Source: a virus. From it: DNA of 26,228 nucleotides. The stretch is from positions 1 to 26,228 of IMG/VR virus record IMGVR_UViG_3300025764_000017. One strand, written 5' to 3'. The translations under genes and the position numbers were made by a program. Of the stretch, positions 1 to 7,972 are shown piece by piece. A model generated the notes under the pieces. That model was given only the letters and a program-made list of their open reading frames with translations, was not told the origin of the DNA and made no database searches. The stretch's first letter is position 1; each line of letters starts with the position of its first letter.

Positions 1-385
1 TAAACACTGCGTCAACCACATCAGCAGCAGCCATTTCGCGTTTGGCGATCATAGCTTGCATAATACCACTGTCTTTGATCTTGTTGATAACGCGCTCAAC
101 GTCATCTTCGGTGGCTTCGTATGTTTCATAATAACCGCGATCATAGGTTTTATTTACAACCGTGGTCTGATACATCTGAGTAACCTGTTCATAATGCAGG
201 GGGGAACCTTCGGCTTTTTCCTCAGCGGGAGACAGGTTGCCGATGGAATCATATTTTTCCTCGTTCTTGGTGGACGTTTTCGGCGTAGTAAACGCCTTGT
301 ATTCCTCTAACATAGGAACTTTTAAGACTTCAAGGAAAATTTCTGATACCTTGTCATCTAAATATCTTTGAAAATTTGCTCTCAT
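1..385 (-). CDS. Probable major capsid protein, N-terminal part (runs off the window)
   Basis: An open frame runs from the ATG at 385 to the window edge (about 128 codons), beginning MRANFQRYLDDKVSEIF. An SD-like GGGGAG lies 7 nt upstream. The visible part is acidic and helical with a TTVVNKTYDRGYYET stretch. I do not recognise a diagnostic capsid motif. The assignment rests mainly on gene order: it directly follows a scaffold-like and a decoration-like gene, the usual position of the major head subunit. The C-terminal remainder lies outside the window. Alternative: another head protein. Confidence 0.6.
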   Translation of the reverse strand, partial: MRANFQRYLDDKVSEIFLEVLKVPMLEEYKAFTTPKTSTKNEEKYDSIGNLSPAEEKAEGSPLHYEQVTQMYQTTVVNKTYDRGYYETYEATEDDVERVINKIKDSGIMQAMIAKREMAAADVVDAVF

Positions 386-401
386 TTGTTATCTCCCCTT
401 C

Positions 402-785
402 CTATACTAATCTGTGAACAAGAGTAATAAAGCCGTCAATGGTTTTTCTCACAGCATCAAATCCTGTGCAGAAGAGAACCCCGTCAGTTGTATCATCGCT
501 GTTCACGGTGTGACCATTGGATAAGTCATATACGGCTCCCAATGAGGGAGTTGCCGAACCGGTATATTCGGAACGGACAATGCGGTTAGAAAACAGTTCG
601 AATTGGCCGACAACGCCAGCGGCATAATCCGCCATAGCAAGACCAACGAGAGATGCGTCTCCTGCGGCAGCGGTTGCGTCAATAAGTGTAGCACTGGATA
701 ACATACCGATTTCGCCTTTTGCGATTCCGCCGGTCCCTACGGTTTGGTTAAAAACTGTTGATGGTTTCGAGTCGATAAAAATCAT
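402..785 (-). CDS. Probable head decoration/stabilisation protein
   Basis: 127 residues, starting at the ATG at 785 with SD AAAGGATG. The protein is small, rich in Gly/Ala/Thr/Ser and predicted mostly beta, with segments such as GTGGIAKGEIGMLSSATLI, and has no Cys-rich or catalytic motif. This composition and its place between scaffold and capsid genes match head-decoration proteins of tailed phages, which bind the outer surface of the shell after expansion. The family is inferred from context and character, not from a clear motif. Confidence 0.55.
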   Translation of the reverse strand: MIFIDSKPSTVFNQTVGTGGIAKGEIGMLSSATLIDATAAAGDASLVGLAMADYAAGVVGQFELFSNRIVRSEYTGSATPSLGAVYDLSNGHTVNSDDTTDGVLFCTGFDAVRKTIDGFITLVHRLV

Positions 786-804
786 TTGTTATCATCCTTT
801 CGTA

Positions 805-1584
805 TTAAATCTTCGTATTAAATTCTAAAATTTTGGCATAGTCGCTTCTGGTTTTACCAGGGTTCTTTTCGGCGTAATATTTAAACGCAGTTTCATCTTC
901 TGGAGAGAATCTTACCGACGGAGCTGTTTTAGGTTCCCCTGTAACAACCTGTTTGCTTTTGGCTTTCTGCCGGTTGATTAAAGATTCTTGTTCTGTTTTG
1001 GTTCTGATTTCTTGTTCTGTGGTTTCGTCTAATCTTGCCTTGCACAGTTCCGTAAGAGAAACCGCACCGTTGGTAGCTTCGACAATTTTAATGAAGTCAT
1101 TCAGATGCTCGTGGATTGTTGGGTACTTCAAAGCAAGTTTGTCTACCTGTTGACCATACTTAATGCTTTTGAGTTCGCGTTTGATTTCTTGATTTTCTCT
1201 GCGAGTTTGTACCTTATCCTCTACATCTTCTTCGGAGTAAGCACCGCTGTTGACAAGTTTCTGCCGATACTGATTATCAAGTTTGTCTTGTTCTCTCCCT
1301 ACATTTTCTCTTTCAAGTGCAGCGAGTTTGTCGCGTAAAACTTTATTCGCTTGCTTTTCGCGGATCACAGCAGCGGTTACCTTGTCTTTTTTGGGTGGAG
1401 CAGCCGGAGGTGCTTCGGGTTCATCGGGTTCCTCGTCGGGTTCGTCAACCTCATCGAGTTCCTCTAACTCATCCTCTACATCCTCTTCCAACTCTTCTTC
1501 TTCAACTTCAACCACAGGGGGGGATTTGGGATCTGCAAACAATTGCAGGTCAAAATTAAATTCTCTATCCATTTCGTATTCCAT
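805..1584 (-). CDS. Scaffolding-like capsid assembly protein
   Basis: About 259 residues. I choose the ATG at 1584 (MEYEMDREFNF) because GGAGG lies 8 nt before it; the in-frame ATG at 1599 overlaps that SD. The N-terminus has the FDLQLFAD motif common at the start of head or scaffold proteins of Bacillota phages. A long Glu/Asp/Pro-rich low-complexity segment follows, then Ala/Pro, then a highly charged helical, coiled-coil region to the end. Acidic, coiled-coil composition directly upstream of decoration and capsid genes fits an internal scaffold that leaves or is degraded on maturation. No protease motif is seen. Confidence 0.75.
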   Translation of the reverse strand: MEYEMDREFNFDLQLFADPKSPPVVEVEEEELEEDVEDELEELDEVDEPDEEPDEPEAPPAAPPKKDKVTAAVIREKQANKVLRDKLAALERENVGREQDKLDNQYRQKLVNSGAYSEEDVEDKVQTRRENQEIKRELKSIKYGQQVDKLALKYPTIHEHLNDFIKIVEATNGAVSLTELCKARLDETTEQEIRTKTEQESLINRQKAKSKQVVTGEPKTAPSVRFSPEDETAFKYYAEKNPGKTRSDYAKILEFNTKI

Positions 1585-1735
1585 TAGTATATCCTCCATT
1601 TAAAGACTTTCGTCCTATCGTACGGTTTTGAGAGGCGCCGCTCTATAATGCGTTTAACGTCCGCACAGACAGGGTAAAAATTATGAATGATTTTAAGGCA
1701 GGGCGGAAAAGGCAGATTGCAGAATTAAATTAAAT

Positions 1736-2140
1736 TTAGACTATTCTTTCGATTGTTTGACCTTTGTCGTTCATAAGATATAATCTTTGGTTTGTGACAA
1801 TAAGCATAGCATCAAATTCTTTGCAATCTTCTAAGTAAAGTAGTACCGCAAGAATCGGAACGTTATCCGGTATCAAATGCGTGTCAATCATGTTTTCGAC
1901 GTGTCTATTTATACCTTCGTTTGGCATATCATAGCAAGCCACCGAAAAAATCTTGTTGGTTGTTATAATATCTTCTGGCAAACGCTTGTTATCCATAAAC
2001 ACAGCGGCATCGAATTCTCCTTCGCTGAATTCGGAATCATATCGTTTAATGCTACCCACCGGATCAATAAGTTTCGAAGCCGCTTGCCTCACGTTATCAA
2101 TATATCCCCATACACCATCGTTTAAATATTTTACTATCAT
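1736..2140 (-). CDS. Hypothetical head-region protein
   Basis: 134 residues, ATG start with SD AAGGGAG 8 nt upstream. I do not recognise the family. The sequence is soluble, mixed alpha/beta, acidic in the middle, and ends in a beta-rich stretch (MLIVTNQRLYLMNDKGQTI) that resembles a PH-like strand-turn pattern, though this is only an impression. It lies between the portal-side genes and the scaffold. A 150 nt gap separates it from the scaffold gene, so the two may be transcribed or translated separately. Confidence 0.6.
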   Translation of the reverse strand: MIVKYLNDGVWGYIDNVRQAASKLIDPVGSIKRYDSEFSEGEFDAAVFMDNKRLPEDIITTNKIFSVACYDMPNEGINRHVENMIDTHLIPDNVPILAVLLYLEDCKEFDAMLIVTNQRLYLMNDKGQTIERIV

Positions 2141-2217
2141 TTCTATTCTCCCTTTCTTTTTTACTATCTGCCTATCTACCTCTTCTACTCTGCCTTAAAA
2201 CAATAAATTATTTAATC

Positions 2218-2658
2218 TCAGAATGGATTGACTTCTGACTCTTTTACTTCCGACTCTTCGATTTTTTCAGGGACGTTTACCTTTACCACCTTTTTATGGC
2301 TATTTACTTTGGGGTTCTTATTCTTCATTGTACCTACAGAATCCTTCTTTTTTTCTACAGGATTTTTCTTGGGTGCTGGAACCTTCGCCGGAACCTTTAC
2401 CGTAACCGCTTCTACCAGTAACTTCCTGCCTTCGTCCGTCAGGCTTTCCTCTGTGTAAGCAAGGTTGATTACGCGTTCTGCACGGTCTACGCACATGAGA
2501 ATACCATACTTGGTTTTCCTAAATTCCCTAACAGCTCCACCGTAAAAGTCATCTTCCAAGCCCAACTGTTTCGCATAAATGGTTCCTTCTGAATCTTGCA
2601 TACTGAATAACTTACCATTGATCTCTAATTTTCCTACGAGTATCATAACGTTTTTCAT
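2218..2658 (-). CDS. Hypothetical protein with Lys-rich C-terminal tail
   Basis: 146 residues, ATG start with SD GAGGAAA. The first ~85 residues look globular (MKNVMILVGKLEINGKLFS...). The remainder is a low-complexity Lys/Val/Pro/Glu tail with repeated KVPAKVPAPKK-like units, ending EVNPF. A basic disordered tail suggests DNA, RNA or capsid-interior contact, but no family is recognised. It follows the Cys-containing gene at 2674-3105 within 16 nt, in the same leftward operon. Confidence 0.65.
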   Translation of the reverse strand: MKNVMILVGKLEINGKLFSMQDSEGTIYAKQLGLEDDFYGGAVREFRKTKYGILMCVDRAERVINLAYTEESLTDEGRKLLVEAVTVKVPAKVPAPKKNPVEKKKDSVGTMKNKNPKVNSHKKVVKVNVPEKIEESEVKESEVNPF

Positions 2659-2673
2659 ACTGTTTTCCTCCTT

Positions 2674-3105
2674 CTATTTAATCCCTTTCATTTTTTCCAC
2701 ACTACCATATAGAATAACTTCCATCTGAAAAACTATTTTCGGGTTCATACCCAAGTCCTCAATCAGATACTGCCGGAGTTCCTTTGTGTCATAGGTTGCG
2801 CCGTGTAAGTCACAATAGCAGTTAACTCTCTTTTTAACTTCACCTGTAACCGCATCTACCGTAAAACTAGGACCTTTAAATGACGGGTCCGATACGCCAA
2901 CACCGGGGCGCTGGCACACCTTGCAAACTGGCATATTTAAAGGGTTTATTCCTCCTTTATCCGACATGTAGAATGCCCTCACCACCTCGTTACCAGAAAA
3001 CATGTGCTTTGCGTATGACGGATAGTATAATTTTAAGATTTCCAACACAGCCAGGTTCTTGCTGTTCATGGTATCGTCTAATGACCATTTCTTATTTTCG
3101 CTCAT
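2674..3105 (-). CDS. Hypothetical protein with a zinc-binding Cys/His cluster
   Basis: 143 residues. The start overlaps the portal stop by 4 nt (ATGA), so translation is probably coupled. The middle carries CKVCQRPG, and about 35 residues later NCYCDLHG, a plausible four-ligand Cys/His zinc site. Helical segments lie on both sides. Its position right after the portal is common for small head-associated proteins, but the zinc site is not diagnostic and the role is unknown. Confidence 0.7.
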   Translation of the reverse strand: MSENKKWSLDDTMNSKNLAVLEILKLYYPSYAKHMFSGNEVVRAFYMSDKGGINPLNMPVCKVCQRPGVGVSDPSFKGPSFTVDAVTGEVKKRVNCYCDLHGATYDTKELRQYLIEDLGMNPKIVFQMEVILYGSVEKMKGIK

Positions 3106-4988
3106 TTCGGAGCCACCGGCTGGCTACTCATCCCGCCTCCTGCCACCGCTCCATCAATGTAAGGATTTGCAACAGGAGGTGCTTTGGTAGAAATATTCTG
3201 GTTACCCGTCCCACCGTTCGGTCCCATCATATTCGCGGCAGCAACCGCTTGTGCTTCTGGAAGCATCTGTGAAATCGGGATACCTATGATATCGGTCATG
3301 AGTTTCTGCACCTGTTGGAAGCTAAGCAACGCTCTAGGTTGTCCTGTTTGTTCATCCGGCAACATCATCTTAGACAACGATATAACAATATTCAATAGAG
3401 CCGCTTTCGATGTTTCGACTCCTTCTCCAATACTCACCTGTATGTCAAATTCTGCTTTTCGAGTCTGAGGTTTCCCGCCCTTCGACTCCAACTGCATAAA
3501 CTGTGGAACTGGTTTCATGGGGTTTAATGCTTTCCACTGATTCGTGTAATTCGTATCGCTTGGCACCATAGCGGGAACGCTCTTCAAGTGACGTGCATCT
3601 ACCCATTCGATTTCGTCTGACTCTTCTGTGATTCTGATCGCTTTACCGGCTGGCCAGAATTCCATCATTAAGCCAAGCATATACATCGTCGCATCCGCTA
3701 TGGCTTCTGAGATATCCGCTTTCTTATCAGCAACACCCATACCGCCCTGCTGTAACTGAGCGCCTGTTTGCGTGGCTGTGATCTCTCTGCTTGGTGCAGA
3801 ACCCATCATTAAATCTGAGAAGCGTGTAATTCTCTGCACTTCGACCAGAATTAAACTAATCAGTGTGAACACAACCTGGTTGATTCCCTGCCCCTGCACT
3901 GTGCGAAGATTCTGATTCGGGTCCATCATAAGTATCGGGTGAGAAGGGTCTCCGTCCAACTGTTCAGGGTCTAATCCCGCATTCGGGTCAACGTATCTTT
4001 CGGCCTGTGCTGAATACTTCGCCGCAATAACACATTCATCCCAAAGATTATTCAGTAGTATCTGCAATTTTACAAGCAGTTTACCATCACCGAAACGATG
4101 GAATTTCCCTTCTCTTGGATATAAGCCAAAAAAGAAGAAGGGATATTTATTATCAACGTGTTCGTAGAATGGTTTCGAAGGATCGGATTCTTTCAGCAGA
4201 ATACCGCATTCGGAAATATCAAGGCGCTGCAAATTACCCTCTTCGTTATTCTTCGTCCACACATGCAGTTTAGTGAAGCTATCTTTATCGTCTATGGTAT
4301 TATTATCCGCAAAGTCACCGGAGATATTACCCAAAGAAACAGCATCCGCAATCTCATCTCCATATTCTTTACGTGCAGACAGTATTGAGAACGAACCAAT
4401 CTCTTCTATGATATACTCTGCTTTTTCTACATCCAGAAGATTTTTAACCTTGCCGTCAACGAACACCCTATTGATCTGAGGTGTTCTCCAATCGGGCAAT
4501 CCGAATCCATCCAGAGCATCGGCATCCCAACCAATAAAGAAACAGCCATTACCAAAAAGCAAATAGCGACGAACTCCCTGCTTTATTTTACTTTTAATCT
4601 TGATTTTGCGATAAACGAAGTCAACTAGTATCTGCCCTGTGTGAGCAAATTTCTGGTCAGAGAATCCTTCACCCTTTACCGAAGCAGAAATATTCTTATC
4701 ACTCATCGCCGCGGTCTGCCCTTCAATCACAGGAAGAATAATTGGGTCAAAGCTATTCGGGTCTTTCTCGTTTTTAATAACACGTTCAGAAGCGTATAAC
4801 TTTTCAATCTCTTCCCATTCCTCTAAATCGGATTGCATTTCCATCTTTTTCTGGTTGTACCTATTGATATAGAATTCCGCACGCTCTATTTCCGATTTGG
4901 TGTTTATCGAATCTCTGTTGACACTGAACGCCGATTTCTGAGCATATTTATCTTCATAAATTTTCGGACCATTTTTATATTCAGCCAA
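3102..4988 (-). CDS. Portal protein
   Basis: 628 residues. The start is TTG at 4988 with SD GGGGGTG 6 nt upstream. The portal forms the dodecameric ring at the capsid vertex through which DNA is packaged and ejected. Support: length and all-alpha plus beta-wing character typical of large portals; an N-terminal helical clip/stem region; PSREITATQTGAQLQQG in the stem/crown region, reminiscent of P22-like portals (SxxEITAT-type motif); and position just after the terminase. The C-terminus is rich in Gly/Pro/Ala and disordered. The assignment is by overall pattern and gene order. Confidence 0.85.
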   Translation of the reverse strand: MAEYKNGPKIYEDKYAQKSAFSVNRDSINTKSEIERAEFYINRYNQKKMEMQSDLEEWEEIEKLYASERVIKNEKDPNSFDPIILPVIEGQTAAMSDKNISASVKGEGFSDQKFAHTGQILVDFVYRKIKIKSKIKQGVRRYLLFGNGCFFIGWDADALDGFGLPDWRTPQINRVFVDGKVKNLLDVEKAEYIIEEIGSFSILSARKEYGDEIADAVSLGNISGDFADNNTIDDKDSFTKLHVWTKNNEEGNLQRLDISECGILLKESDPSKPFYEHVDNKYPFFFFGLYPREGKFHRFGDGKLLVKLQILLNNLWDECVIAAKYSAQAERYVDPNAGLDPEQLDGDPSHPILMMDPNQNLRTVQGQGINQVVFTLISLILVEVQRITRFSDLMMGSAPSREITATQTGAQLQQGGMGVADKKADISEAIADATMYMLGLMMEFWPAGKAIRITEESDEIEWVDARHLKSVPAMVPSDTNYTNQWKALNPMKPVPQFMQLESKGGKPQTRKAEFDIQVSIGEGVETSKAALLNIVISLSKMMLPDEQTGQPRALLSFQQVQKLMTDIIGIPISQMLPEAQAVAAANMMGPNGGTGNQNISTKAPPVANPYIDGAVAGGGMSSQPVAPK

Positions 4989-5017
4989 TCATAACACCCC
5001 CATTCACTATTTAACAT

Positions 5018-5046
5018 ATTATACCATAGTTAAACCATATCGCACC
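5018..5046 (-). promoter_or_regulatory. Possible extended -10 promoter before the portal gene
   Basis: On the minus strand, TATAAT (5023 to 5018) is preceded by TGG, giving an extended -10. The sequence 17 nt upstream (GGTGCG) is a weak -35. It lies in the 76 nt gap before the portal gene, so portal and head genes could be boosted separately from the terminase transcript. Confidence 0.45.
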
Positions 5047-5064
5047 AATTATTTTTTCTTCGCG

Positions 5065-5244
5065 TTACTTAGACTTCTTCGGCTTTCTGGTTTCATAATT
5101 ATACATTCTCGTATCCGGATCATAGAACGGTGAATCGTCCGTGTCGTATCGCTTAACTATCGGTTCACTGCTCAACTCGATCAACTTATCCACACTCTGC
5201 TGCAATTTATCTACCTTTTTTACCAGTTCTTCAATTCCAAACAT
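5065..5244 (-). CDS. Small coiled-coil protein between TerL and portal
   Basis: 59 residues from the ATG at 5244 (MFGIEELVKKVDKLQQ). GGGAGGTG lies 7-8 nt upstream, and the ATG shares one base with the TerL stop (TAATG). An in-frame ATG 12 codons earlier has no SD. The first ~30 residues show a heptad pattern (VKKVDKLQQSVDKLIEL), then an acidic/aromatic segment and a basic KPKKSK end. No family is recognised; translational coupling to TerL suggests a packaging or portal accessory. Confidence 0.65.
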   Translation of the reverse strand: MFGIEELVKKVDKLQQSVDKLIELSSEPIVKRYDTDDSPFYDPDTRMYNYETRKPKKSK

Positions 5245-7967
5245 TATTTTACACCTCCCGCCGTCTCCGTTTTCTCCCACGACTTCTGCATCGTTTTCAT
5301 AAACTCCTTGATCTCATACGGTTTATAGCCACGGTCCCGAAGTTCTTCTTCTGAGTACCAACCAACCGGTGCTTTCTTCTTACCAGGTCTTACCGTCAAT
5401 AGCTTCATATATGCGGCTAAGCCAGTCGTTCCGTCGGGAGCATCATCGTGCTTATTATGCCCCATTCTGACATACGACGTTAACCATCTCATATAATTAT
5501 CGTAATCACTTCCGGGTGCATAGTCGCTTCTGAAATAAAAATTACTTTTAATATACCCGGCTCCCATCAGTATGCGTGTTTCTTTATTCGAACCCTCCGG
5601 TTCAAATGCCACTCCGCACGTCGACTTCCCTTTTATCAACTTACCAACATTCAACGCGAACCCCTTGCCGCCTGAGTTCGATTCAATTTTCATCAGTTCG
5701 CACCCTGTGTCTATAATCTGCTGCGCCACGAGCGGCTCCGTTACCTCTATCGGGTCCTGCGTGAACACGACATCCGTTACATACGTAAATTCTCCGATCT
5801 TCTTTCCAACCGGTGAACACAGGAAGTCCGTTCCTTCATCCGCCGTGTCGGTGAAACCTACCACGGCATCTATCCTTTTTCCATCGATCTCCTTCAGCGT
5901 AAACCGCTTCAGCTCTTCCACCGGGAACAGCAGTCCCTTACTCTCTATCGGGTTCTGCATATATTCCGCTTCCCAGATAAACTCTTCCGTAATATCCTTG
6001 ATAGCCAGATATTCTTCCGTTGTGTGTATCTCTTCGCAGAACGACTTCCCGTTTATCATCGCCGGTATAATTATTACCACCGTGTCATCGGCACCCTCGA
6101 CCCGGTATACGAACGGTTCTATCTCTATCAGCCTTCTCCCTTCGGTCAATCTGCCTATTGGATCCTTCCTGCTCCACCGCGTCGCTACGTGCAACTCAGC
6201 ACACCCCGACTCCAACCGCGACATATGCGTCGATGTGTACCAGTTCCACGTCGAATTTGATGTGACTTCTGACAGCGCAGCTTCTATGTTTTTAACTGGA
6301 TCATCCAAGGTAGCACAGTTGTGTACTAGTAAATCACTAGCAAAGAAGTTAGTATCTCTATCTACTTGAATATCGTATACTGGAATTGATCCATATATTC
6401 TTTTAATTCCTGTGATAACGTCTTGTGTGATTTGTGGTGTATCGAATGACATGTTTTGCAAAGAGTTATTAAATTGCTCGCAACATTGCTTTTGGGGTTC
6501 TCGTCTAAATGGTGAATCAATAACATTTTTTGTGAACCACATAAAGCACATTTCCAATCGTCTCTGTCCTTTATTGCAGATACCAGTTTCTTGTTTAACT
6601 TTGACCTTGCATCCGAATCTTGAAAGTTTGGGTTCACATTCCCCTCGATCTCTTTTGAGTGACCTAATTCCGCGCAAAATCTTGAGCAGTATGTTGTTGT
6701 CGATTGCCTTGGTCTGAATATTTTCCCACATATTGGACACGTTATGTCCGGCAATTTCCTTGTGGTTTGCGGAACAGGCTTTTTGGGATTCTCTATATAG
6801 TATTTCTTTATTGCCACTTGTCTGCACTCTGCTGAACAATATTTTAAATGTCTGTCCGAAACTTCTGCCCCACAGATTTGACAATAATGCTTTGCTTTTG
6901 TCTTTCTGGAATAATCCTTTTGAGCGCACTCCATTGAACAGTATGTCAGGGTAACACCCATTTTCAATGTTTTTCTGTGAACCGACTCTGGACGTTTGAA
7001 TTCCTTGTGGCAATACGCACATGTTAGGTCTATATAGTTTTTCCCCCTGCCGTAATAGACCTGCTTCGATATATGCTTTTCCGTTCCACACTCTGTGATT
7101 TTCTGTGCATCTAAGCACTCTTCCTGACTCTGTTGTGATTTCAATGATTTCATTAGATATAATCCTCCTTGCGTCGAGTATTTTGTTATATCTAATTATA
7201 TCATGTTTATGATCGTATGACAAGACTTGAATGCAATCTTCTTGCCAACTTTGAAATATTTTTTCTATTGGCATAATACCGTAGTTGGTGCATACCATTT
7301 CCCCCGCCGGTAAACACCTTTTGCATCCCTTACCCAGTATCGAACCCCCAACACCTGCACAGAAATACGTCGAATCCCTTGCCTTCGTTATCGCCCAGTC
7401 GTTTATCGACGTTCTGTCCTGCTTCATCCTGACTTCCGGGAACACCTTCAAATACCTTGGCTTCTGTATCATATCCCTTATATCATAGCTGAACTTCTCC
7501 GCCAATTCCGCCGCGTATGAATTTCTCATACTCGACTCTTCAGGGTATTTACCGATCAGCCACGCGTGCAGCAACGATACCGTATAACTTTTACCTGCCC
7601 GCGGTGCTTCCGACATCAGCAGTTTCATTATCTTTTTCTCTGCCAGCATCTGCATATACTTCGCTTGCAGTTTCAAATGCCATTTGCCTTCTGTGAAGAA
7701 ACCCGGACTGTCTGCCGTGGGGCCATCCATATATACACAGAACGCATAGAAATCTTCCCGCGCCTTCAGCGGCAGGTATATCTCCATCTTCTCCGCTTCT
7801 TCTATCTTTATCTTCTCTAACGCCGCAAGTATCTCGATCTTGCGTTTTATTATCGCTGCTCTTCTTAATTCAGGCGCTCTCCGCTCTTCTTCTGCGATGC
7901 GTTCAGCCTCCAAGACAGCACGTGCCTCTGCACGAGCTAATACTATCTTTTCGTTCACAGGCACCAC
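5244..7967 (-). CDS. terL: Terminase large subunit containing an intein
   Basis: The 907-codon precursor is the packaging motor ATPase and nuclease. Residues 1-217 and 551-907 form the 574-residue extein, a normal TerL size. Walker A-like APRAGKS is at 121-127, and GVGGSILGKG at 205-214 precedes the Walker B region (TLDDPVKN) just after the splice junction. The C-terminal RNase H-like nuclease has acidic candidates in GFTDTADEGTD, IESNSGG and HDDAPDG. The intein occupies residues 218-550. Starts are GTG: codons at 7967, 7964 and 7958 all follow AGGAGG (7974-7969), and spacing makes 7964 or 7958 at least as likely as 7967. The gene lies 5 nt after the methyltransferase stop. Confidence 0.92.
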   Translation of the reverse strand: MVPVNEKIVLARAEARAVLEAERIAEEERRAPELRRAAIIKRKIEILAALEKIKIEEAEKMEIYLPLKAREDFYAFCVYMDGPTADSPGFFTEGKWHLKLQAKYMQMLAEKKIMKLLMSEAPRAGKSYTVSLLHAWLIGKYPEESSMRNSYAAELAEKFSYDIRDMIQKPRYLKVFPEVRMKQDRTSINDWAITKARDSTYFCAGVGGSILGKGCKRCLPAGEMVCTNYGIMPIEKIFQSWQEDCIQVLSYDHKHDIIRYNKILDARRIISNEIIEITTESGRVLRCTENHRVWNGKAYIEAGLLRQGEKLYRPNMCVLPQGIQTSRVGSQKNIENGCYPDILFNGVRSKGLFQKDKSKALLSNLWGRSFGQTFKILFSRVQTSGNKEILYRESQKACSANHKEIAGHNVSNMWENIQTKAIDNNILLKILRGIRSLKRDRGECEPKLSRFGCKVKVKQETGICNKGQRRLEMCFMWFTKNVIDSPFRREPQKQCCEQFNNSLQNMSFDTPQITQDVITGIKRIYGSIPVYDIQVDRDTNFFASDLLVHNCATLDDPVKNIEAALSEVTSNSTWNWYTSTHMSRLESGCAELHVATRWSRKDPIGRLTEGRRLIEIEPFVYRVEGADDTVVIIIPAMINGKSFCEEIHTTEEYLAIKDITEEFIWEAEYMQNPIESKGLLFPVEELKRFTLKEIDGKRIDAVVGFTDTADEGTDFLCSPVGKKIGEFTYVTDVVFTQDPIEVTEPLVAQQIIDTGCELMKIESNSGGKGFALNVGKLIKGKSTCGVAFEPEGSNKETRILMGAGYIKSNFYFRSDYAPGSDYDNYMRWLTSYVRMGHNKHDDAPDGTTGLAAYMKLLTVRPGKKKAPVGWYSEEELRDRGYKPYEIKEFMKTMQKSWEKTETAGGVK
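6318..7316 (-). other. Intein in TerL (333 residues)
   Basis: A protein-splicing element with all key residues visible. It starts at Cys1 (codon 7316-7314, block A CLPAGEMVCT). Block B is GRVLRCTENHRVW with Thr71 and His74. Block F is VYDIQVDRDTNFFA, and block G is LLVHN with His332-Asn333, followed by Cys+1 of the extein. Removing it joins GKGCKR to CATLDDP, restoring a normal terminase ATPase core at the Walker B site. Between the splicing blocks the in-frame sequence (about residues 100-300) shows no LAGLIDADG or HNH motif and looks like an off-frame translation; a different frame of the same strand encodes an HNH protein there. Confidence 0.93.
6362..7153 (-). CDS. HNH homing endonuclease nested out of frame inside the intein
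   Basis: 263 residues on the same strand as TerL but in the +1 frame relative to it. It has its own SD, AAGGAGG at 7170-7164, 10 nt before the ATG. Three similar zinc modules of the form CxxC...YCSxxC occur at C45/C48/C72/C76, C91/C94/C106/C110 and C139/C142/C156/C160. A complete HNH nuclease follows: CALC at 202-205, HHLDENP at 214-220, NL at 227, and CKTCHSIHH at 232-240. It presumably cuts intein-less terL alleles to spread the element. The start lies ahead of intein block B and the stop falls inside block F, so 264 intein codons are dual-coded. Intact domains argue that this frame is a real protein. Confidence 0.88.
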   Translation of the reverse strand: MKSLKSQQSQEECLDAQKITECGTEKHISKQVYYGRGKNYIDLTCAYCHKEFKRPESVHRKTLKMGVTLTYCSMECAQKDYSRKTKAKHYCQICGAEVSDRHLKYCSAECRQVAIKKYYIENPKKPVPQTTRKLPDITCPICGKIFRPRQSTTTYCSRFCAELGHSKEIEGNVNPNFQDSDARSKLNKKLVSAIKDRDDWKCALCGSQKMLLIHHLDENPKSNVASNLITLCKTCHSIHHKSHKTLSQELKEYMDQFQYTIFK

Positions 7968-7972
7968 CCCTC

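Noticed and set aside
1283-1603. Plus-strand Ser-rich open frame
   Set aside because: Antisense of the Glu/Asp-rich scaffold segment; low-complexity artefact.
5572-6369. 265-codon plus-strand open frame opposite TerL
   Set aside because: No SD, no domain, Ser/Pro-rich composition typical of an antisense shadow; the minus strand carries clear TerL motifs.
6380-7040. LAGLIDADG endonuclease in the intein frame
   Set aside because: No LAGLIDADG-like motif in the terminase frame; the only nuclease signature is the HNH in the +1 frame.
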